Positions 35,337 through 47,481 of a stretch of 64,000 bases of DNA are shown here, piece after piece. The notes under the pieces were generated by a model. That model saw only the letters and a program-made list of their open reading frames with translations, ran no database searches and was not told where the DNA came from. The translations under genes and the position numbers were made by a program. Origin of the DNA: Hofstenia miamia. Taxonomy: Eukaryota > Xenacoelomorpha > Acoela. The first letter of the stretch is position 1, and each line of letters begins with the position of its first letter. The DNA is taken from positions 1,700,897 to 1,764,896 of the forward strand of contig SCFE01000086.1 in the NCBI GenBank assembly GCA_004352715.1. The letters are read 5' to 3'.

Positions 35337-36804
35337 CAGGAGACATTCTTTTTTCTTCGATACATTTATTTTTGAAATTTTACCAAATACGAACACTACA
35401 ATTAATAGGTACTATAAGCAAGTATGCATAATACCATACAGATAAAAGTCCTAATCAATCATTAAAGTAGTTCTACTTAATCACATTGGTCATTAAATTG
35501 CAACAATGTTCAAGAAAATCAATAAATCGATTCGATTTCAATTCGATTAGCATTTAAAATGTCCATTATCGATTTGATTATTGAAAACAAGACTATTTGC
35601 TCTTATAAAGATAAGATACAAAATGTCAGGGTTGAGTGATTGTCTGACCATTTTGACCGTATTGCCTTCAGAAATCAGTATGTATTGCTTAAAACGGGTT
35701 ATAAAGCACTGTTAATACGTAACAAAATATATTTAAGGTTTTCCTAAAAACTTCCTCCAACCGTAGCATTAGAATATTAATTAGATTTGAAATCAAATTT
35801 TGATAAACATTTTCAATAAGTATAGAAACATACTAACTAAATTGTAGATTTTAACCTTCATTTTGACGTAAAAACGAAATTTTGACCAAACAAAATATCT
35901 CAGACACTGAAACAATGCTAAATAGATTCACAAAATTCTCGTTTTTTTAATCTCTAAAAAATTTTGCAATATTTTTTTTAATTATTCACTTTTATACGCC
36001 CTTGCGATTACAATTGGGCTTACTTTAGTATTGTAAAGATTAAAAATCTTTTTAGTATGTAATATTAAATATTCAGTTTTTTCTTTTCATCATTACATGT
36101 ATAAGGGCAAATGAATTGAGAAACAGGATCATTATCTCAAATGAAAATAGTTAATTTAAATATATTAGTTAATATTTTATTAATATTTCTCTAATGTTTC
36201 TTTACATTTAAAATATAATCAGATTTTATGCATTTTCAATTAAATTATAAATATATACCGTATTGTGACAATTTTGAATTTTATTACAATTATATTTAGG
36301 ATTTATAGTAAAGAAAAATGTCTCCTACATGTTGATTATCTACAAGAATAGAAGTAGGATGCAGCACTCAAAACACAGACGCGATCAGTAAATATTTTTG
36401 AAGAATCGACTTGCAATGACCATATGTTCCAACGAATTTGTTTTCAATGTGACATGAATCATCTAAAAGACTGAAAGAGGATACTCTTTATACCAGACAG
36501 TTACTTAGTGCAATGCTATTTTTGAATCATATGATATTTGATTACCATCCATTTTGGAATATTTCGTTAATATTGTGGTGCTATTATTTCCTATAGCTAT
36601 TGATATTTTAATGTTTTGCTGGTCTTTCTCTTGTTTATTTAAAAAATATCTATATCATATACAAATGCATAAATTGATATTAAGAAATGTTTTACATTAT
36701 ATTTAAAAATTTCACAAATCAGTGAATTTACAAAGACTTGAGTGCATGACGTATGTTATGTACGCGTTAAAAGATATCGCTGCAACTTTCTTAAAATGTT
36801 GTAT
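35337..36804. other. AT-rich non-coding stretch
   Basis: No gene or element recognised. Confidence 0.6.
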
Positions 36805-37359
36805 TAACGCTGTACTTTGGAAGATATGCACGCACTCATTAACATGGAATTGGATGGATTGCTAAATATCGCAAATTGACAATAACATTGTAGAATAAGT
36901 ATAAAATAGATAAGGTTGAAAATTTAAACTAATAATATCCTGTTTCAGATTCTAACTTTTAGTTTAAAGTGAATAAAAGACAATACCTATGAACTCTGCT
37001 TATTGTGCATAATATGTACCAGAGTTTAAACCGGGCTGGGCTTAGAAAGGCACGGGCGTGGGCGTAAAATTAAAAATGAAGCGGGCCCGGGATCTGAAAT
37101 TTCTGCCCAACGTGTTTAGAATTGTTTAAAGTTGTATTAATATGCATTCTCTTACATTAAAATGTAATGTCAACTATTATATTCAATTGACTAATTATAC
37201 ATTAAAAAGTAAATCCAAGGCGACAAACGTTACAATTAACTCAAAAATTATTTTAGTCATAGACAATACACTGAGTTGTAATTGCATGTTTAAAAGGTGA
37301 ATGCTGCATGTGATATACCATAAACATATATTTATAATTAAAATGCAATACAACTATTA
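36805..37359. repeat. Direct partner of 4017-4537
   Basis: Same sequence as the third left-end contig, with about 35 extra bases near 36866-36905. Contains the GGGC-word GC patch at 37029-37112. Confidence 0.85.
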
Positions 37360-37823
37360 AAAATTTAAAAATGCCCATTAAAAACCTTTTCCACCTTTTC
37401 CTAACTTTTTATGCCGTAACGAAATCTTTCTGCATCGTGGAACAATACACATTGAAGTGCTGCTTTTCTGTAAATGAAATGTTTGCTAAATTTTGAGGCA
37501 ATTTGCATTTTATTCGCCCATGTATTTTCTTAAGAACTCATAAAAAAGTATTTTTAGCAATTTCTCTAAATTCGTCTGATTTCGTGACGGTATAAAAATG
37601 CATAATACTAATTCAGCAATTTAAGAAAATCTAAAAGATTGTGGACTAAGTTATTACCTAAGTTTTTAAAATAATACCGAAGCAAAGCATCGCAAAATCC
37701 TTGATAGTATTTTAATAGATCATTTCAAAGAATGCTAAATCCCAAAAATGATTACATACATAAAATATTGCTACCAATAATTATAATTCAGTGAAATATA
37801 ATATTTATAAAGTGAGTATAATT

Positions 37824-38414
37824 NNNNNNNNNNNNNNNNNNNNNNNNNNNNNNNNNNNNNNNNNNNNNNNNNNNNNNNNNNNNNNNNNNNNNNNNNNNNN
37901 NNNNNNNNNNNNNNNNNNNNNNNNNNNNNNNNNNNNNNNNNNNNNNNNNNNNNNNNNNNNNNNNNNNNNNNNNNNNNNNNNNNNNNNNNNNNNNNNNNNN
38001 NNNNNNNNNNNNNNNNNNNNNNNNNNNNNNNNNNNNNNNNNNNNNNNNNNNNNNNNNNNNNNNNNNNNNNNNNNNNNNNNNNNNNNNNNNNNNNNNNNNN
38101 NNNNNNNNNNNNNNNNNNNNNNNNNNNNNNNNNNNNNNNNNNNNNNNNNNNNNNNNNNNNNNNNNNNNNNNNNNNNNNNNNNNNNNNNNNNNNNNNNNNN
38201 NNNNNNNNNNNNNNNNNNNNNNNNNNNNNNNNNNNNNNNNNNNNNNNNNNNNNNNNNNNNNNNNNNNNNNNNNNNNNNNNNNNNNNNNNNNNNNNNNNNN
38301 NNNNNNNNNNNNNNNNNNNNNNNNNNNNNNNNNNNNNNNNNNNNNNNNNNNNNNNNNNNNNNNNNNNNNNNNNNNNNNNNNNNNNNNNNNNNNNNNNNNN
38401 NNNNNNNNNNNNNN
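37824..38414. other. Assembly gap, 591 N, next to (TA)n
   Basis: The right edge resumes in a TA run (38415-38434). Confidence 0.99.
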
Positions 38415-38910
38415 TATATATATATATATATATACGTGTATATATTAATGAGATGTGATAAAATTGTGGTGCATATAGATTTAGTTTTATAAATGTTTTT
38501 AATAGTGCTTTTCACATTTAGTGTAATTTTAGAATTGTAATATAATTTGGGAGATGTAGGAAATTTGCTTATAAAATTCCTTCAGTAAATCGATAATAAT
38601 ATATATTAATATTGACGTGATGTAATGCTACTTTAAGGGAATTTGGATCTTTGAAAGCTTGCCAAAACAGACACCGCCCACGATGGTTCTGCTTCAGAGA
38701 TGTTGATAGTGATCTATATGGAAATAAATGTGACGCAAGAACTAATCACTTATAAATTTTTGCCAACATTAAAAGCGGGCAGGTTAATTCAAAAATGCAA
38801 ATCGAGTTCCAGAAAGACTACCAAATATATCAATAAGTTTGGGAAAAAGTCCAAGTTAAAAAATAAAATATTATTCGTCAGAAATTCCAACCAACTAAGG
38901 TAATCTGAAA

Positions 38911-39222
38911 CCAATCAAATACATAGGGCAGAAGAAGCCTATAAAAAGCTTGACCTGGCCAGAGCTAGGCAGACTTCATCCAGACGTCAGACGTGAGACG
39001 TCAGAGAGACAACAGAGAAGAGAGAATCTTCCATACACTCTGCGTTAGAGAAAATAGTTAGAATTGGTAAGACGGACCAAAAGGAAGAGAGAATGTACAA
39101 AAGTGAGACGGAAGCCAAAGAGAAATTCAGAAGCCAACGTCAAGTAAAATTGCAATCTAACCCAAAGAAGCTACAAACAGTTTTGAAGTCAACCTGCCAG
39201 ATTATACTCTTATTTTAATTAG
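38911..39222 (+). promoter_or_regulatory. Candidate core promoter with 5' exon and splice donor
   Basis: A CCAAT word (38911) is followed by TATAAAAAG (38940-38948), then a GC- and purine-richer stretch with small repeats (GACGTC, GACGTG, GACGTC at about 38982-39003). A strong donor AATTAG|GTAAGTTT follows at 39222/39223. The arrangement fits a transcription start near 38970 with a non-coding first exon, or an LTR leader. No coding exon of the same strand is recognised downstream. The 67-codon frame 38700-38903 lies before it and shows no motif. Confidence 0.35.
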
Positions 39223-39886
39223 GTAAGTTTCTACTTTTCATTCCTGATCCAATTTCCCTAGGGTATCTAGTTATGCAGTAGTGATATTTTGAAGTGATTT
39301 TTATACTAATTTTTAAATAAATAGTTAAAAACCTCGCCTTTTTACTAGTTGTTATAAAACAATGTAGACCAAACGGGTCAAGGACAATAGTGCAAAACAC
39401 TAGGATTGCATTAAATATTAGTAATTAGCTGATATGATTGATCAGTAATTGTATTGCAGTTTAGACACAAAATTTGAATGTTAGTTGGAGTAGTTTTTGT
39501 AAAAAACCAAAGTTACGGTAATTACATTTACATAAAATTTGCAGACTATTTAAAAATATTTAAATACAGTCTAATTTGTAATACAGGGTATTGTAATTAA
39601 CTTATCTGTACAATTCCTTAAGGTTAGAACTAAAGCACATTATCCAGGCGTTGTAAATCCATTGCACATTAAGCACGGGCATCATTTGCTTGACTAGCAA
39701 CAATAACGTTGCCACTGAGTGAAAGTGTGCGTTATAGCAATGTGTTTAGTCACTGTAGTTTAAGTAAATTATATGACCATGTGAAACATATTTTAAGTTA
39801 TGAAAATTTAAACATCACTAAAGTTTAGTGTAGTATATTGTAAATATTATTCCCACAAATTTTGTATTCTGATGATGATTTTCGAT

Positions 39887-39930
<44 letters not shown>

Positions 39931-41159
39931 GTTTTATATATGCATGTAAATACAGCTTGTTCAAAAACATAACAAATTTGTCAATTTTGAGGAATTGTTA
40001 ATAGGCTATTCTGCTTATATTCACCTTGAACTTGAAGTCTCAAAATTTAGTGAGAAAAATGTATGTAGTTGCATAAAATTGAATAGAAAAACAAATTTAG
40101 AACTTTATGAATGAGTTTATCTAAAGGAAATATAGTCTAGCAACAACAATGCGATTTCAAAAATGTTGGTGTCAATGCATAATTTTCTCTTAAATGTAAT
40201 AATTTTTTATTATTACAGTTCCATAATTTGAATGGGAAAATGAATATTTAGGACTAGATTGACAGCAAGTAGGAGTCCTTGCACCCTTTGCCACAGTTTC
40301 TATTGTTTCATGATACTGCAATCATTGTAATCAATAAACTTTGAAAATCAAAAAATAAAAATTTCCTAGGCGGATTTTATAACCTGATTAACCGGCTCTT
40401 GCAGATTGACCGGCCTTAACCGGTTTTAACCTGACAGGATTAACCGGACCAGATCCAGCACTAATAGTCATATTATAACAGGGTTAAGTTAACTAAGTTC
40501 GGTGGATTAAGTTGGGTAAAGCTCAGATCTCACAAATTAATCTAGTTTTGACAAAGGAATTAAACTAGTTGGTCATTTTGTTGTAAATTTATTTGCTATA
40601 TTTTGAGCTGAGTGTTTTTCTAGTTCATTGAATTTCCGTAATCAAATTTGAAATAAGCTGTTTCATTTTTGAGCCACATCTGTGAAAGAGTTCATGGAAT
40701 TGTGTTGGCATCTCGTAAAAGCGTTGAACCTAGAACTTTCCCACTTGAAGACTAAGCGTTTTTACGACAACAGCAACAAATAAAACGGTACAAAAAATAT
40801 TGAAGATTTTTATAAATAAAACAAGTTAGTTTAAAAGCCCATCACCAAAGTTGTTTGGGAGAAATTTAGGAATGAATATGTACTCGCATTGCTTGCAGAG
40901 GGGCAGCTACATTACCAATAGCATCACTCACCGTAGTCGTAAGCGCAAGCATATCGTCATTGTCAGCCTGTATTACTATTAAAAATATAAGGTAAATGGA
41001 GAAACATAGGTACTTATTGTTGGCTTAAATTAATTGGCGGAAACCATAATCAATAATGAAATATCAAATGTGACTTCGAATGAAATTTGATTTCATTAAT
41101 GCTTGTGATCTCTAACAAAGAATCATCAAAACTTAGCATCAACAAAGCTTATAAATTGG
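39223..41159. other. Non-coding stretch
   Basis: No gene recognised. It has a GC-richer patch of AACCGG words at about 40380-40460, similar in style to 8886-8990 and 50262-50395. Confidence 0.5.
39891..39928. repeat. (TA)n microsatellite
   Basis: Pure TA run. Confidence 0.95.
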
Positions 41160-42141
41160 CTTCAAAAAGAGTTAGCTATTTATAGACTAATGTTGGAATA
41201 ATAAAATGGCATTTGAATAATTTAGCATGAAGGAATATTCGAATATTCGATATTCTCAGAAACTCTAAGATTAAATTGAACAGTTTTAGTTAGTCCATTG
41301 CTACCAAGCAAGCCTCTCCTACATTATTGTAAAACTGCCATATAGAAAATAGAGATTGATATCGGGTTTCGAATCGTTTCAGGTTCGGTTCTGAAGTTTA
41401 CATTGATAGTTCAAAATTTATTTATATTAATCACCAGTCGACTTGAGAAAGACCAAAGACTATAGGTAATGCCAATAAGTTGATGTTAGATGTCGCGAAT
41501 CAAAATTCTACGTTTTGGATCTGGTCGGGCTCGGATCAGTAAATGAATATTCTGATCGGATGTACTTTGGGTTCATACTAAACTCATATTGTCACTCTCT
41601 ACTAAAAACTTCATTAAATAGAACGCTCCAAGGGCAAGAGATACTTAAAATTATTACGAATTTTCAAAAGTGCAATACTAACACATAAGTATTCTTTTGA
41701 CATTCAAAGCCATTGCACGTCATTCAATTTTATGATAAGATCGGAGCTTCCCAGAATTCAAAAAATACTACGATTTTGTGAAGTTTTCTTCGAAATTAGT
41801 AGAGCACAAGTTTGCTACACGCTCTTCCTTTTTTGAATAACTCAATATTTTGCACAAACAGTAAAAAATCATTCTTGTTAGCGAACCTCAATTCGTTATT
41901 CTTTTAAAATTACACAGAATGAATTTTATTTAAATTGAAAAATTAGTAAAAAAATTTCGTAAAAACCATGTGTTTTATACGCTAAGTGCGTTTAAGATGT
42001 TCTTAAGCAAGTTATTAGTTGTATGGGTTGAGCAACTTTAACGTATCAGTAAATGAATAATTATGACTTAGTTAACTATGCAAGTCTTCAGTACTTGATA
42101 AAATGCAACACGATACATAGGTCCACTAATGAAATAAAATA
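41160..42141. repeat. Inverted partner of 1-984
   Basis: Includes the 3' end of the minus-strand receptor exon and about 900 bp of its 3' flank. Confidence 0.85.
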
Positions 42142-42691
42142 TGAAATTAACTGATGAATTAATGATTGCAGAAACATAACCGCTACGATCAGCCATTAAG
42201 CTTAGGGCAACATTCTTCGAGGTATTCAGTTGAATATTGAATGCAACTGAGTTGAAAATTGCAGTTAATAAATTGAAAATTGAAAATACAATGCTGTTGG
42301 TCAATAACATAATTGTTATTCGCTGTTCAGCAATTTTGTCAGCTTTTCTTTTCCGAAGTGAATAGATAAAAAACATGTTAGACATCGATATAACTATGAA
42401 TGGCACAAAAAATCCAAAGGTGGGAACATGTATGCTTGTATACCAGTACAGAAATTCTTGACTTGCTTTTAAAGTGCACTTAGAATTATCGATATTAAAT
42501 TTAATAAGGTTTGGAGATACAATTGCATACGAGAAAACAACAATAAAAAAGCTGAATTTTTTGGCTAAGAATGGCGTTCCGTTTTGCTTGTACCAGATTG
42601 GTAGTGAAATTGCGATTACACGATCTACAGCAAGAAACATCATGTGATAGACAGAAGAAAACGTGTTGGCCCAACTGTGGTAAACGAGGAT
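42068..42691 (-). CDS. Second rhodopsin-family GPCR, exon 2 (TM3-TM7)
   Basis: 207 residues plus stop on the minus strand. The open frame extends upstream of MMFLAVDRV to an acceptor TTGCTTAG at 42692, giving ILVYHSWANTFSSVYHMMFL, which lines up with VFFYHSWASTFATVFQMMFL of the 23.4-kb gene. The exon therefore starts at the homologous splice position in phase 0. It has DRV at the end of TM3, ECL2 Cys (NSKCTLKA), TM5 TFGFFVPFIVISMSNMFF, a short basic ICL3 (RKRKADKIAEQR), TM6 RITIMLLTNSIVFSIFN, and TM7 INSSVNFIFYFISGPMYR. Roughly 55-60% identical by eye to the other gene. An exon 1 with TM1-TM2 was not found in the next 20 kb on this strand, so it lies elsewhere, is lost in gaps, or the copy is an isolated exon. 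Confidence 0.7.
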   Translation of the reverse strand: MLVYHSWANTFSSVYHMMFLAVDRVIAISLPIWYKQNGTPFLAKKFSFFIVVFSYAIVSPNLIKFNIDNSKCTLKASQEFLYWYTSIHVPTFGFFVPFIVISMSNMFFIYSLRKRKADKIAEQRITIMLLTNSIVFSIFNLLTAIFNSVAFNIQLNTSKNVALSLMADRSGYVSAIINSSVNFIFYFISGPMYRVAFYQVLKTCIVN

Positions 42692-42736
42692 CTAAGCAAT
42701 AAGTTTTACTACCAATTAATATATAAATTAAAATAA

Positions 42737-42743
<7 letters not shown>

Positions 42744-42788
<45 letters not shown>
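42744..42788. repeat. (TA)n microsatellite
   Basis: TA run of about 45 bp just upstream of the receptor exon. Confidence 0.95.
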
Positions 42789-42789
<1 letters not shown>

Positions 42790-43425
42790 TAAGAAACAGC
42801 CCGTGCTATACAAAGGGATTTCAATGGGCTGTATTAGATATTTAATAAATAAATAAACTTTAAATAAACCATATGTTGCGTTTTTTATGAACGAAATAAG
42901 TAATAATAATGATTATCATACATTGTTAAAATGATTATTATTCACAATTTTAGAATATTACACTCCTTAATTAACCATTTAATATTATAAGCCTATTCAA
43001 AAAATTGTAACACTTAATGCAAAGGAGTGTAAAGAATCAAAACAAAATCGAGTCCATTAGTTTAATTGACTTGCATTGGAAACCAGGGATTTAAATTCAA
43101 ACACAACCTTTTTTTTCAATGGAACAAATATATTATTTGAAATTAAAAGATTTTGATGGATATAAAAATCTAAAAGAAAGGATTTTTTTAGAAATATACT
43201 CGCAATAAGTAAGGTGGAAATAATATTACTACCTAACTTTTCCCCAAACAAGTTTATATTTTTCTAATACAGTCAAGCTTATTATTTTTATATTGAGCAT
43301 TGAATGAAAAATTAAATAAAATTAATGTGCGGTGCTTTACATCTAAAATTACCTACATTATCATATATTCTTTTTATATGTTCTCAAGAAAGTTTTTGTG
43401 TATCAGGTTATAAATTGGGTTTTAG

Positions 43426-43926
43426 TTAACTATCGATGTTTTTCAGAACTTGATAAAATGCAACGCGATACATTGGCCCACTAATGAAGTAGAATAAAAA
43501 ATTAACCGATGAATTAATGATTGCAGAAACATAACCGCTACGATCAGCCATTAAGCTTAGGGCAACATTCTTCGAGGTATTCAGTTGAATATTGAATGCA
43601 ACTGAGTTGAAAATTGCAGTTAATAAATTGAAAATTGAAAATACAATGCTGTTGGTCAATAACATAATTGTTATTCGCTGTTCCGCAATTTTGTCAGCTT
43701 TTCTTTTCCGAAGTGAATAGATAAAAAACATGTTAGACATCGATATAACTATGAATGGCACAAAAAATCCAAAGGTGGGAACATGTATGCTTGTATACCA
43801 GTAGAGGAATTCTTGGTTTGCTTTCAAAGTGCACTTCGTTTTATCGATATTAAATTTGATTAAGTTGGGTGATACAATTGCATACAAGAACACAACAATG
43901 AAAAGGCTGAATTTTCGTGCTAGGGA
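43426..43926 (-). pseudogene. Third GPCR copy, truncated at a contig join (TM4-TM7)
   Basis: The minus-strand frame from the single N at 43927 encodes ARKFSLFIVVFLYAIVSPN (TM4) through TM7 (INSSVNFLFYFISGPMYR) and a short tail. It is more than 90% identical to the exon at 42068-42691, with the changes concentrated in ECL2 and the tail. TM3 with DRV is absent because a TA microsatellite follows directly after the N. The break is at an assembly join, so the gene may be intact in the animal; I mark it as broken only as it appears here. Confidence 0.7.
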
Positions 43927-43927
43927 N

Positions 43928-43973
<46 letters not shown>
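43928..43973. repeat. (TA)n microsatellite at contig join
   Basis: TA run beginning immediately after the N at 43927. Confidence 0.95.
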
Positions 43974-43974
<1 letters not shown>

Positions 43975-44229
43975 CGAGTGCTTCCCAAATTTTGGTACGA
44001 GATGTATTACGCATATAACAAGATTTATTAGGATGTCCTTCAAATACATTTCCTTCAAACCCATGAGTCGCGACACATTCTTAAGTGGGATTTCACTGAA
44101 TTTTTATGAATCAGAGATTTTAAGGATTGCAATAAATTAAGGCACCATTGTTGGCAAGAGCAGAAATTGAAGGTACGGCCAACACCAATAATCGCAGAGT
44201 GGCAATGTCTAGACTCCTAGTGTCCTAGT

Positions 44230-44995
44230 GTCTCATCTTTACCGTGTAAAGCGAAGGACCCTCATCCTGTTGGTAATGCATCCTCTTATTCTGAGAGAAG
44301 TAGGAAAAATGTGTTTGTTTAAGACTTCACAGTACCGATCGGTGTTCATGCTAGGTTTTGAGATTTGCAAACCAATTAGACCATTCGAACCGATCGCTGT
44401 CCAAACAGTGACATATCTGGTTGGATGAGATTTACATTGTAATGTACATTGAGTATTTTCAACGAACCAATAATGAGTGTTGTGCTTATTAATGGCTCCA
44501 GTTAGATAAAAATTGAACTCATCTGAAATAACAATTTTTCTGAACTACGCAGAGGCAGAATCGACGCGAAATCTGCCAATCATGATTTTACTGAATTTCA
44601 CCCACTTTGCTTCAACACCATCGGATATAATTTGACAGCAAATGGCCTTGTAAGGCCTTATCCTATCCTTTTTCAAGCAACAAAAGACACTAGAAGTGAA
44701 ATGTTATCATCCCGAGCAATTTGACGAACTGAAGTTTTTCATTTTTCAGTTACCTATTGCCGAACAAGCTCAATTGCATCGTCTCCAGATGCCGATATAT
44801 GGTGCCCCGATCTCAGTCTATCGTTCGATAAGGACACAATTTCCAAAAGTTAAATAATCCAGTAGTTGATTAGAAATTTTGAAGGAAGACCCCAATTGTA
44901 CTTTTCTTGAAATAGGCTATAGCTTTTTCATAAACCTTCGTGAGCAAAAGCACATGCCCAATCCATCACTTGCTCCTCAAGAGAATGCATATTAA
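44230..44995 (-). pseudogene. Decayed Tc1/mariner-superfamily transposase (N-terminal and central part)
   Basis: On the minus strand, with several frameshifts and stops, the residues follow the order of a DDE transposase with paired helix-turn-helix. An EKYNWGLPSKF-like segment comes first, then an RSGHHISASGDDAIELVR-like linker, then VRQIARDDNISL (second HTH). Next is IVISDEFNFYLTGAINKHN, around the first catalytic Asp; then HPTRYVTVWTAIGSNGLIG; and last HYQQDEGPSLYTV, around the second catalytic Asp. The third catalytic region is missing at the left end. No terminal inverted repeats were recognised. Confidence 0.7.
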
Positions 44996-45167
44996 ATTAC
45001 TAATCCATAGAGATCTATAATCAGTATTCAATACTAATCAATCTAAATATTCAACAAATAATTTGTACACAGATGTCTAGAATAACTAGGAAAACATTTT
45101 AACTCATAATTTAGCTGATAAAAGTATCTGAAGACAGCTTTGAATAAGACATATGAAACACCCAATA

Positions 45168-45197
45168 TATGTATATATATATAAATATATATATATA
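45168..45197. repeat. (TA)n-rich microsatellite at contig join
   Basis: Interrupted TA run ending at the single N at 45198. Confidence 0.9.
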
Positions 45198-45198
45198 N

Positions 45199-45711
45199 AA
45201 TAATACAAACAAACGTAGAGGAATCTATGAACGATCTCATCTGCAACAGGACAGCGCCCCACCCCACACTGCCCACATCACTCGACAATTTCTGAATGAT
45301 AATTTCGCCAACCAGTGGGTAGGGAAGTTCCTGCCCATCCCATTGCCTGCTCGGTCACCGGATTTAACGTCATGTGATAACGCTCTTTGGGGCATCATAA
45401 AGAAAAGTGTACTGGCTAAAAAAGCAAGATCAACTCAGGATCTGAAACAGGCAATTCGCAATGCTTTTGCTAACTTTAAAATGGAATCTCTTCCAAAGAT
45501 ACATTCACGTTCTTTTCGTCGACTACAACTTTGCATTGATATTGATGGGTTGCAAGACCACTCTTACGATTAGTCATTGTACTTGGATTACTTTTTGATG
45601 TTAGTTTTTGTTTGTTAAATATAGATGTAATGATTATATTAATGATAATGTCTGTTTGTATTATTGATTAAGTGCAGTAGTAATTTGAAACTCAGGGACT
45701 TATGGAACAGA
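45199..45711 (+). pseudogene. C-terminal fragment of a Tc1/mariner-superfamily transposase with 3' end
   Basis: The plus-strand frame after the N (45204-45573) encodes LQQDSAPPHTAHITRQFLND, containing the second catalytic Asp. LPARSPDLTSCDNALWG follows, with the third catalytic position being the D of 'tscDnalWG', and then the C-terminal tail. Homologous to the family of the 44.2-45.0 kb remnant but in the opposite orientation. It begins exactly at a single-N join, so the upstream half may be missing only from the assembly. The frame is otherwise intact. Downstream, GGGACTTATGGAACAGACTG near 45690-45711 resembles the terminal repeat of such elements; the matching 5' end is not in view. Confidence 0.75.
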
Positions 45712-46550
45712 CTGTATATATTTCTTATAGTAGCTTTGTTACTTTGTCAATTAGCTTTACTAGAAGCAACATTGCTGAAGACAATGTTTTGTATGTATAT
45801 TGAGTTTTATCAGTTATAATAGCCAAATTATTATTCATCGAATTAATCACCGTAGTTTCCAAAAGCTTAGCAAACACGCATAACAGCGCGATTGGTCACA
45901 AATTATTTCGATTGGTTGTGACTTTTGAGTAATATGATACCTGTAAATTTTTCCTCTATCAGGTACAGTTCTCTGCTAAATTGAAACATTGAGTATATGG
46001 CACAGGGATTCTGCTAGTAAGCGTGCAACGGATTAATAATTTTTTTTGAATTTGATCACTTCCCATATGACTTAAACTATTCAGATATGCAAACACATGT
46101 TCTTGTGTAATAAATTTAAACCAATTATCATAATTGTAGTAGTAAATATATTATATCTTAGATGATTACACAGTAGAGACTTTTTCAATTAATATTTTTA
46201 ATTCTTCCAAAGAATTATTACAATTAAGAAGAGACATTATGCATTCCTTTTTTTAGACCCTGTAACATTATCACCCAAAAATCAAAAACTATAAACATTA
46301 TCTCGTGAGTGAATCCGACATCGTATTTGCATTATTGATTTCACACTTCATTTTTTCTATATATTGATTATACATGTTCCAGTCCTGTTTGACGAAAGCC
46401 TGATGCTTTTTGGTTTCCACCACTTTCACAACCGGAGTAAACCAAACAGAATCAGTTTTAAAAACACCCATAAATTTAGGGCATAATCTAGTACATTATA
46501 ACAATAATTTACTTAATTGTCTTGACCACATGTGATACATGTTTGTAAAA
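45712..46550. other. AT-rich non-coding stretch
   Basis: Nothing recognised. Confidence 0.6.
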
Positions 46551-46923
46551 TAGAGATGTAAGCAGTAAATATTTTTGTAAGGCTTACGCCCCGCAGCATC
46601 TTATTGCCGCCGCATACCGTCGCAGGAATAAGAAACTCCTCGCAACTTTAAAAATAACAATGTTTTCTGCTAAGCATTCTTTTCATCAAAATTTCAAATT
46701 TTATTCATACATAAAATTTATATTTCTCAAAAAATAGTAAATGTTGTTATTTTAATATTAATTTTTTCCTCAAATTGGCAATATACTGGCTTCGACAGAC
46801 CATGCTAACGAATATTTTTTCACTGCGGTATACTGCTATGACCGTTACCTAACCGCCACTGCAGCGCACCGCAACGCGGTATACTGCGGCATTCCGCGGT
46901 GTACCGCATAGCGCACATCTCTA
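46551..46923. mobile_element. Candidate short non-autonomous (hAT-like) element with CG-rich word repeats
   Basis: The ends TAGAGATGTAAGC (46551) and, from the other strand, TAGAGATGTGCGC (46923 leftwards) are inverted. Inside, both ends are rich in GCGGTA/CCGC words in an otherwise AT-rich region. I do not see a target duplication. Confidence 0.5.
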
Positions 46924-47445
46924 TTGTCGACAATGCTAGTACAAATCTATTCAAATTCGTCTTTTTTAGGTACACTTAGGTATTCGAATTTGCAAAAAGA
47001 ATCTATAGCAATTACTTTGTATTTTGATTTTCGCAAAGGTGGTATAGAAGGCGCACGGTAAATGACCCATCTCCGATGTATTCTTGTACTTAAACCAGAT
47101 CGATAATTGAGTCTCCATGAGTTTGAGGTTATAAAAAGTAACGAGAATTAGCTGCGACACTATCTATTGATTAATAAATTGTTGATTAGAATCCTCACAA
47201 TTTATAACGTTGCATCGTTTTTAAAACAACCATCCAATCAGTTTACGATGTACTTACAAATATCTTCATTACAAAGACCTACCCAAAGCTGGTGGTCTAT
47301 ACAAATATGCAAAAAACAAATATATATATATATATATATATAGAAAATTTTTCCAATGAGATTCATTTAAACTTTTTGATGTATGCTTTATTTACAAATG
47401 TCTAGAACCATAAACAGCTTTGCCCAGAATCCACATTCTTCATTT

Positions 47446-47481
<36 letters not shown>

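Noticed and set aside
43829-44140. Plus-strand 103-codon frame over the third receptor copy
   Set aside because: Antisense to receptor coding sequence and crosses a TA microsatellite.
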